Source: ZC4RG30 sp046047615
Lineage (GTDB): Bacteria > Pseudomonadota > Gammaproteobacteria > Steroidobacterales > Steroidobacteraceae
Assembly (NCBI GenBank): GCA_046047615.1
Contig: JBJOHO010000050.1
Location: 1-64,000, forward strand
Length of the DNA stretch: 64,000 bases
Direction of reading: 5' to 3'
The notes below the pieces were generated by a model. The model saw only the letters and a list, made by a program, of their open reading frames with translations. It made no database searches and had not been told where the DNA came from. The position numbers and the translations under genes were made by a program. Shown piece after piece: positions 59,586 to 64,000 of this stretch; positions within the stretch are counted from its first letter, which is position 1, and every line of letters begins with the position of its first letter.

Positions 59586-60772
59586 AACCTCTGCCGCTGG
59601 GCGTCTACCTGCACTTCCCATGGTGCGTGCGCAAGTGCCCGTACTGCGATTTCAATTCCTTCACGCTGCGCGAGAGCCTGCCCGAGGACGCCTACATCGA
59701 GGCCTTGCTGGCCGATCTTGCCGCGCAGTGCGAGGCACTGGCCGGCCGCGAGGTGGCAAGCGTCTTTCTGGGCGGGGGCACACCCAGCCTGTTCAGTCCG
59801 GCTGCGATCGGCAGGGTATTGGAGCGGCTCGCGGCCCTGTTGCCGTTGGCCCCGGATGTGGAAGTCACCCTGGAAGCCAATCCCGCCACCATCGAACGCG
59901 GCCGGTTCGCGGCCTACCGGGTCGCGGGCATCAACCGCGTGTCCCTCGGGGCCCAGACCTTCGACCCGGCCGCCCTCGCCGCCCTGGGGCGGATCCATTC
60001 GCCGGCAGATGTCTACCGCTCGGTGGACGAGTTGCGGGCCTGTGGGCTCGACAACTTCAACCTCGACCTGATGTTCGCGCTGCCCGGCCAGACGGTCGAT
60101 GCCGCGCTCGAGGACCTCGGGCTTGCGCTGTCGCTTGAACCCGCGCATCTCTCCCACTACCAACTGACCTTGGAACCGGGGACGGTCTTCGCGGGACGGC
60201 CGCCGGTCCTGCCGTCCGAGGACGATGCCTGGGCGATGCAGCAGGCCTGCCACGCCCGTCTGGCCGACGCAGGCTTCCAGCATTACGAGGTCTCAGCCTT
60301 CGCGCGCCCCGGGCACCGCTGCCGCCACAACCTGAACTATTGGGCCTTCGGCGACTACCTTGGCGCCGGCGCGGGTGCGCACGGCAAATTGACCGGACTC
60401 TCACCCTTCACCATCACCCGCACGACCCTGCCTCGGGAGCCGCGCCGCTATCTCGCCAATCCGCAGGGCGGCCTTGTGCGCCAGACCGTTCCGGCGGAAG
60501 ACCGTTGCTTCGAGTTCATGCTGAACAGCCTGCGCCTGGTTGACGGGTTCACCTACGACCAGTTCGAAAGCCGGACGGGGCTGCCCCGGGTCCCGTGGCT
60601 GGCGCCCTTGCAGGCGTTGGCCGAACGCGGCCTCATGGCCCTTGGCACGACGGGCGCCTGTGCCACGCCTCGCGGCCAGCAATATCTCAATGAGGTGGTC
60701 GCCGCGTTCCTGCCTGACGCAACACAAACGTCGCGTGATGTCCACACGACCCGGCCGCTTGACAATAATTGA
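59567..60772 (+). CDS. hemW: HemW heme chaperone (radical-SAM, CPDH-like)
   Basis: 401 aa. The radical-SAM motif is CVRKCPYCDFNSF, then VFLGGGTPSLFS, ANPATIERGRFAAYRVAGINRVSLGAQTF and the diagnostic HNLNYWAFGDYLGAGAGAHGK of HemW with its heme-related His-Asn-Tyr-Trp. HemW binds heme and SAM and delivers heme to respiratory enzymes; it is not a coproporphyrinogen oxidase. GTG start at 59567. Its proximity to oxidase assembly genes is only at the window scale. Confidence 0.93.
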   Translation: MGAGPLKPLPLGVYLHFPWCVRKCPYCDFNSFTLRESLPEDAYIEALLADLAAQCEALAGREVASVFLGGGTPSLFSPAAIGRVLERLAALLPLAPDVEVTLEANPATIERGRFAAYRVAGINRVSLGAQTFDPAALAALGRIHSPADVYRSVDELRACGLDNFNLDLMFALPGQTVDAALEDLGLALSLEPAHLSHYQLTLEPGTVFAGRPPVLPSEDDAWAMQQACHARLADAGFQHYEVSAFARPGHRCRHNLNYWAFGDYLGAGAGAHGKLTGLSPFTITRTTLPREPRRYLANPQGGLVRQTVPAEDRCFEFMLNSLRLVDGFTYDQFESRTGLPRVPWLAPLQALAERGLMALGTTGACATPRGQQYLNEVVAAFLPDATQTSRDVHTTRPLDNN

Positions 60773-60849
60773 GGCCGTTAGCGCGTCTATTCCAAGCCGC
60801 GACTCACAATGAAAGCACAAGCCATTGTTTTGAATAAGAAAACGGCCAT

Positions 60850-60864
60850 GGTCAAATTGTGACC
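60850..60864. repeat. GGTCA-N5-TGACC inverted repeat, operator-like
   Basis: Perfect 5-bp arms GGTCA (60850-60854) and TGACC (60860-60864) around AATTG, in the AT-rich part of the hemW-rpmE gap. A dimeric regulator site is possible; no specific regulator is inferred. Confidence 0.35.
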
Positions 60865-60927
60865 GGTTTGGCAAAAAGGCTTGCGCATCCGGGCCTTGTG
60901 GCCTCGCGGCGACAGATGCCCACAGAC

Positions 60928-60950
60928 TTATCCACAGATTTTGTGGACAA
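60928..60950. promoter_or_regulatory. Inverted pair of DnaA-box-like 9-mers
   Basis: TTATCCACA at 60928-60936 is a perfect match to the strong DnaA box on the plus strand. TGTGGACAA at 60942-60950 is TTGTCCACA on the minus strand, one base from the consensus. Five bases separate the two. They lie upstream of rpmE in an AT-richer gap. Two boxes are too few for an origin; DnaA-dependent regulation or titration is the more modest reading. Confidence 0.6.
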
Positions 60951-61104
60951 ACGGGTCAGCGCGCGCTGGCCCAGGATCGCCTGCCCTTGCCCGTCGGCGG
61001 CACCGGGAGTATTCTCGGCGGCCTTTTTTCGGCGGCCGCAGGGCAGGGTCCAGCAGGGTCCCCCAAGCGGATTCGCCGGATCCGTCTGCCGAGGAGTCAC
61101 CCGC

Positions 61105-61326
61105 ATGAAGTCGAACATCCATCCCGCTTACGTCGAGATCAACGTGACCTGCAACTGTGGCGCGACGTTCAAGACGCGTTCCACGGCCGGCCAGGATCTG
61201 GGCCTCGACGTCTGTGCTGCATGCCACCCCTTCTACACCGGCAAGCAGAAGATCCTCGATACCGCTGGCCGCGTCGACAAGTTCCGCAAGAAGTACGCCG
61301 CAGCCGCGCTCGGCAACAAGGGCTGA
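61105..61326 (+). CDS. rpmE: 50S ribosomal protein L31
   Basis: 73 aa. Zinc-ribbon (C+) form: CNCGATF near residue 16 and CAACHPFYTGKQK near 37, so the zinc-containing RpmE rather than the YkgM paralogue. GAGGAG precedes ATG 61105. A long leader (from about 60950) with possible secondary structure raises the chance of leader-mediated autoregulation, known for L31 in other gammaproteobacteria; not demonstrated here. Confidence 0.96.
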   Translation: MKSNIHPAYVEINVTCNCGATFKTRSTAGQDLGLDVCAACHPFYTGKQKILDTAGRVDKFRKKYAAAALGNKG

Positions 61327-61467
61327 GATCCCTGCCGGAATGCGGGTCCGGCGGCACGCGCTGCCGGACCTGCGTCGCAGTCGTGACCAAGTCAACGCTG
61401 CCCATGTCACGGACTTCGTGACACAATCGCCACAACCCCTCTCACGCAGCTTCAGGGTCCGTGGCGC

Positions 61468-62763
61468 ATGTCTGACAACAAGTACGAGTTGGTCGATCCC
61501 GTCTCCGGGAAGAAAGCCCTCCTGCCCGTCCGGTCGGGCACCATCGGTCCTGATGTCCTCGACGTCTCTCCCCTGGCCAAGGAGCACGGCGTATTCACCT
61601 TCGATCCCGGATTCGGGGTCACCGCGGCGACTGAAAGCCGCATCACCTACATCGATGGTGACGCCGGCGTCCTGCTGCATCGCGGATACCCGGTGGAACA
61701 GCTTGCGGAGAAGAGCAGCTTCATGGAGGTGGCTTACCTCCTGCTGAATGGCGAGCTGCCGAAGAAACCGCAGCTGGACGAGTTCACCGACAACATCCGC
61801 CGCCACACGATGATCAACGAGTCGTTGCTGCGGTTTTTCAACGGCTTCCACCACAACGCCCACCCGATGGCCATGGTGTCGGCGGTGGTTGCTTCGATGT
61901 CCGCCTTCTACCACGACTCGATGGACATCAATAACCCGCGGCACCGCGAGATCTTCGCGCATCGCATCATCGCGAAGCTGCCGACGATCGCTGCCGCCGC
62001 GCACAAGCACTCGCTCGGCCAGCCCTTCATCTATCCCCGCAATGATCTCGACTACTGCAGCAACATGCTGCACATGTTCTTTGCGGTGCCCTGCGAGGAC
62101 TATGAGGTTGATCCGGTCGCGGCCCAGGCCCTCGACCTGCTGTTCATCCTGCACGCCGACCATGAACAGAACGCGAGCACCTCGACCGTGCGGCTGGCGG
62201 GCAGCACGGGTACGAATCCCTACGCGGCCATCTCTGCGGGTGTCGCGGCACTTTGGGGTCCGGCACACGGTGGTGCGAACGAAGCCGTGCTCGCGATGCT
62301 TGAGCAGATCGGAACCGTCGACAACATTCCCAAGTACCTCGCGATGGCCAAGGACAAGTCCAGCCATTTCCGCCTGATGGGCTTCGGCCACCGCGTCTAC
62401 AAGAATTTCGACCCGCGCGCCAAGATCATCCGCGCCGCCTGCCACAAAGTGCTGGCCCGCCTGGGTCGTACGGACAACCCATTGTTCGAGCTCGCGCTGC
62501 GCCTGGAGGAAATCGCGCTCAAGGATGAGTACTTCATCCAGCGCAAGCTCTATCCGAACGTCGATTTCTACAGCGGCGTCATCTACAGCGCGCTTGGCAT
62601 CCCACGCAGCATGTTCACCGTGATGTTCGCGATCGCCCGTACGGTGGGGTGGGTGGCGCACTGGCAGGAGATGATCGCGGACCCTGCGATGCGCATCGGC
62701 CGCCCACGGCAGCTCTACACCGGTGCCGCCCCGCGCGATTATGTCGAGGTCAGCCAGCGCTGA
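61468..62763 (+). CDS. gltA: Citrate synthase (hexameric type II)
   Basis: 431 aa, the length of gram-negative NADH-sensitive GltA. Catalytic motifs: His in FILHADHEQNASTSTVRL, GVAALWGPAHGGANEAVL, His in MGFGHRVYKNFDPRA and Asp in YPNVDFYSGVIYSALG. The N-terminal domain (about 1-60) includes ITYIDGDAGVLLHRGYPVEQLA. It condenses acetyl-CoA and oxaloacetate. It is 141 bp after rpmE and followed by a hairpin. Confidence 0.97.
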   Translation: MSDNKYELVDPVSGKKALLPVRSGTIGPDVLDVSPLAKEHGVFTFDPGFGVTAATESRITYIDGDAGVLLHRGYPVEQLAEKSSFMEVAYLLLNGELPKKPQLDEFTDNIRRHTMINESLLRFFNGFHHNAHPMAMVSAVVASMSAFYHDSMDINNPRHREIFAHRIIAKLPTIAAAAHKHSLGQPFIYPRNDLDYCSNMLHMFFAVPCEDYEVDPVAAQALDLLFILHADHEQNASTSTVRLAGSTGTNPYAAISAGVAALWGPAHGGANEAVLAMLEQIGTVDNIPKYLAMAKDKSSHFRLMGFGHRVYKNFDPRAKIIRAACHKVLARLGRTDNPLFELALRLEEIALKDEYFIQRKLYPNVDFYSGVIYSALGIPRSMFTVMFAIARTVGWVAHWQEMIADPAMRIGRPRQLYTGAAPRDYVEVSQR

Positions 62764-62776
62764 CCTCGCCCGCACA

Positions 62777-62793
62777 GAGGCCCTCGGGGCCTC
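62777..62793. terminator. Bidirectional hairpin between gltA and the deacetylase gene
   Basis: GAGGCCC (62777-62783), loop TCG, GGGCCTC (62787-62793), perfect. It lies in the 39-bp gap between the convergent stops. Confidence 0.6.
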
Positions 62794-62802
62794 CCGTGCC
62801 CT

Positions 62803-63576
62803 CTATTCCATGGCGCCCGGGCCCAGCAGCCGGGCCCGCAAGCGCCGGTACCTCTGGTTCCCCAGGGCCTTCTTTGCCATCCACATGGCAGCATGGCGCG
62901 CCTCGTGGCGCAGCACCGCACGCCGGCGGCCGCTGCACCACGCACTGATGGCGTCGGCGGTCGTCGAGGCCAGCACTGCCATGCGCGGCAACACGTAGGC
63001 CCCAGGATCCGTCCAGAGGCCCGGCCGCGAGCCGCAGATCCTCAGATAGCCGACTTCGCGCGCGCACTGCACGGCGTACCGCGGCAGCCTTCCGCCCGGG
63101 GGTGCGAACACGGTCACGGCCACGCCGACACGGTCCTCGATTTCGCGGCGCGAAGAGTCCAGCTCCTGCCGGATCTGCGTGTCTGTCAGGTCATCCAGCA
63201 ACCGGTGCGACCACGCATGGGACTGGACTGAAAAGCCGGCACTGGCCAGTTCGCGCAATTGCGGCCAGCTGACGAACCCCCTGCTGCCCACGGTGCCAGG
63301 ATTGACGAAGAAGTCAGCCCGCAGTCCAAGATCCAGCAGGACCTGCGCGGCTTCCGTGGCGTCTGTGACCGTACCGTCGTCGAAGGTGATGCCGACGAAA
63401 TCCTTTGGCAACTCGCCCGCCGCCAACCCACCGACGGCGCCAGGCCGACGCCCTTCCGCCACCAGTTGTTGCAACTGGGCGCGGAAGTCCGGACGGGCCA
63501 CCGCATAGTGTGCGTCCCACTCGCCCGTGGCACCGCGAGTCGCGGGTACGGCGTGGTACATCAGGAGGGTAGCCAT
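62803..63576 (-). CDS. Polysaccharide deacetylase (NodB/CE4) family protein
   Basis: 257 aa. ATLLMYHAVPATRG start and CE4 motif 1 FVGITFDDGTVTD (Asp-Asp for base and metal), motif 2 QSHAWSHRLLDDLTD (HxxxH metal ligands), and VFAPPGGRLPRYAVQCAREVGY (substrate motif 3). No signal peptide is evident. It probably N-deacetylates an exopolysaccharide or acts in its export. It is divergent from a glycosyltransferase gene, suggesting a surface-polysaccharide locus continuing past the window. Confidence 0.88.
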   Translation of the reverse strand: MATLLMYHAVPATRGATGEWDAHYAVARPDFRAQLQQLVAEGRRPGAVGGLAAGELPKDFVGITFDDGTVTDATEAAQVLLDLGLRADFFVNPGTVGSRGFVSWPQLRELASAGFSVQSHAWSHRLLDDLTDTQIRQELDSSRREIEDRVGVAVTVFAPPGGRLPRYAVQCAREVGYLRICGSRPGLWTDPGAYVLPRMAVLASTTADAISAWCSGRRRAVLRHEARHAAMWMAKKALGNQRYRRLRARLLGPGAME

Positions 63577-63732
63577 GGCGGATATCCAGCGTGGAAGAAG
63601 GCCGCAGGCTAGCAGGCCGGCACGGACTGGCGTTATTGCCGGGCGAATCTGTGAATCACATCCGGCCGCAGTACTGCTGCTGTGCGAGCGTTACGCGGCG
63701 GCCGAACCGGCCGCGGGGAGTGAAGCTGGGCA

Positions 63733-64000
63733 ATGACCGTCCTGTTCTGGTGCTGCGTGGCCTTCGTGGCACTGACCTACCTTGGATACCCACTGGCGAT
63801 CGGCCTGCTGTCAAAGGCGAGGCGCCCGTTGACGCCCCTTCCGCCGGCGACCGGATGGCCTTCCGTGTCGGTGGTCTGCGCCGCCCACAACGAAGCCGGC
63901 CGGTTGGACGCGAAGATCCAGAACCTGCTGGATCAGCGCTATCCCGGGCCGCTGCAGTTGGTGTTCGTCTCGGACGGCTCCACCGACGAAACGGATGTCC
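63733..64000 (+). CDS. Family 2 glycosyltransferase, 5' part
   Basis: The first 89 codons of an open frame running off the right edge. A TM helix (about 4-24: LFWCCVAFVALTYLGYPLAI) is followed by the GT2 start SVSVVCAAHNEAGRLDAKIQNLL and the nucleotide-sugar DxD-region VFVSDGSTDETDV. Membrane-anchored GT2 enzymes of this layout build exopolysaccharide or lipid-linked sugars. ATG 63733 with GGGGAG about 15 nt upstream; a small overlapping upstream frame (63527-63736) is not supported. Confidence 0.88.
   Translation, partial: MTVLFWCCVAFVALTYLGYPLAIGLLSKARRPLTPLPPATGWPSVSVVCAAHNEAGRLDAKIQNLLDQRYPGPLQLVFVSDGSTDETDV

Larger units (their letters stand above)
60773..61104. other. Non-coding hemW-rpmE intergenic region (332 bp)
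   Basis: The only stretch over 300 bp without a supported gene. It is visibly AT-richer than its surroundings, especially 60801-60900. It contains a possible hemW end hairpin (GTTTT 60827-60831 with AAAAC 60839-60843), a GGTCA-N5-TGACC inverted repeat at 60850-60864, an inverted DnaA-box pair at 60928-60950, and a stem possibility in the rpmE leader (CCTGCCCT 60980-60987 with AGGGCAGG 61040-61047, plus GCGGC 60997-61001 with GCCGC 61035-61039). Open frames crossing it show no family resemblance. Confidence 0.7.

Noticed and set aside
60773..61104. Chromosomal origin of replication
   Set aside because: Only two DnaA-like boxes, no repeated AT-rich 13-mers, and dnaA, dnaN or rpmH are not adjacent.
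60859..61104. N-terminal extension of L31 or a small gene in the intergenic region
   Set aside because: The frame open to 60859 adds 82 residues without similarity; L31 starts at 61105 with GAGGAG.
63527..63736. 69-codon frame between the deacetylase and glycosyltransferase genes
   Set aside because: Overlaps the 5' end of the deacetylase gene on the other strand, Arg/Ala-rich, no homology signal; its stop overlaps the GT2 start only by chance.

Overview
The window is high-GC DNA, densely packed and almost entirely coding. I see no tRNA, rRNA, insertion sequence, integrase or CRISPR array. Gene content points to a motile, aerobic, biotin-prototrophic gammaproteobacterium. It carries CheZ, a SpoT-type RSH enzyme, a yicC/gmk/rpoZ/spoT/ridA/recG neighbourhood, rph-rdgB-hemW and an aa3-type oxidase operon with DUF2909 and SURF1. 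The Xanthomonadales/Nevskiales/Steroidobacterales area is my best guess; the family cannot be fixed from the sequence alone.

Layout. 0-1.8 kb: 3' end of mnmG, a dicluster ferredoxin on the opposite strand, and an SPFH/NfeD membrane pair. 1.9-17.1 kb: one long co-directional flagellar-switch and chemotaxis cluster, fliG-fliM-fliN-cheY-cheZ-STAS-cheA-cheW-mcp-cheY-(CheZ-like)-mcp-cheR-cheD-cheB, headed by a clear sigma-54 promoter. 17.1-26.4 kb: a minus-strand run comF-ctaB-dsbA-gloB-perM-uvrD-trkA-trkH. 26.5-31.6 kb: the complete biotin operon bioBFHCD followed by a DUF2244 gene. 31.6-38.3 kb: cytochrome c oxidase structural and assembly genes (coxB, coxA, small assembly protein, ctaG, coxC, DUF2909, surf1, an SCO-like protein, ctaA); ctaB lies on the far side of the bio operon. 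38.3-40.9 kb: a subclass-B3-like metallo-beta-lactamase relative lacking Zn2-site ligands, and two tandem secreted paralogues of unknown function.

41-46.8 kb: minus-strand rpoZ-spoT-ridA-recG-ubiA. 46.9-51.4 kb: a class I aldolase, then a tightly coupled acyl-ligase/acyl-carrier/two-hydrolase cassette resembling the module that accompanies exosortase A loci, although no exosortase is present. 51.5-53.5 kb: an acyltransferase-3/SGNH exopolysaccharide or lipid O-acylase. 53.6-57.4 kb: gmk and yicC, separated by a multipass membrane protein and a fused LigB-LigA (gallate-type) extradiol dioxygenase. 57.4-60.8 kb: PP2C phosphatase, rph, rdgB and hemW. 60.8-61.1 kb: the only non-coding stretch over 300 bp, containing an inverted pair of DnaA-box-like sequences. 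61.1-64 kb: rpmE, gltA, a polysaccharide deacetylase and the start of a family 2 glycosyltransferase.

The most interesting points are: the shared C-terminal DD(V/I)ELF peptide on CheD and on an unassigned CheZ-like protein of the same cluster; the lone exosortase-type acyl cassette whose hydrolases carry Leu or Cys where the nucleophile Ser is expected; the metal-site-degenerate B3 lactamase relative; and the splitting of a usually compact housekeeping block by accessory genes.
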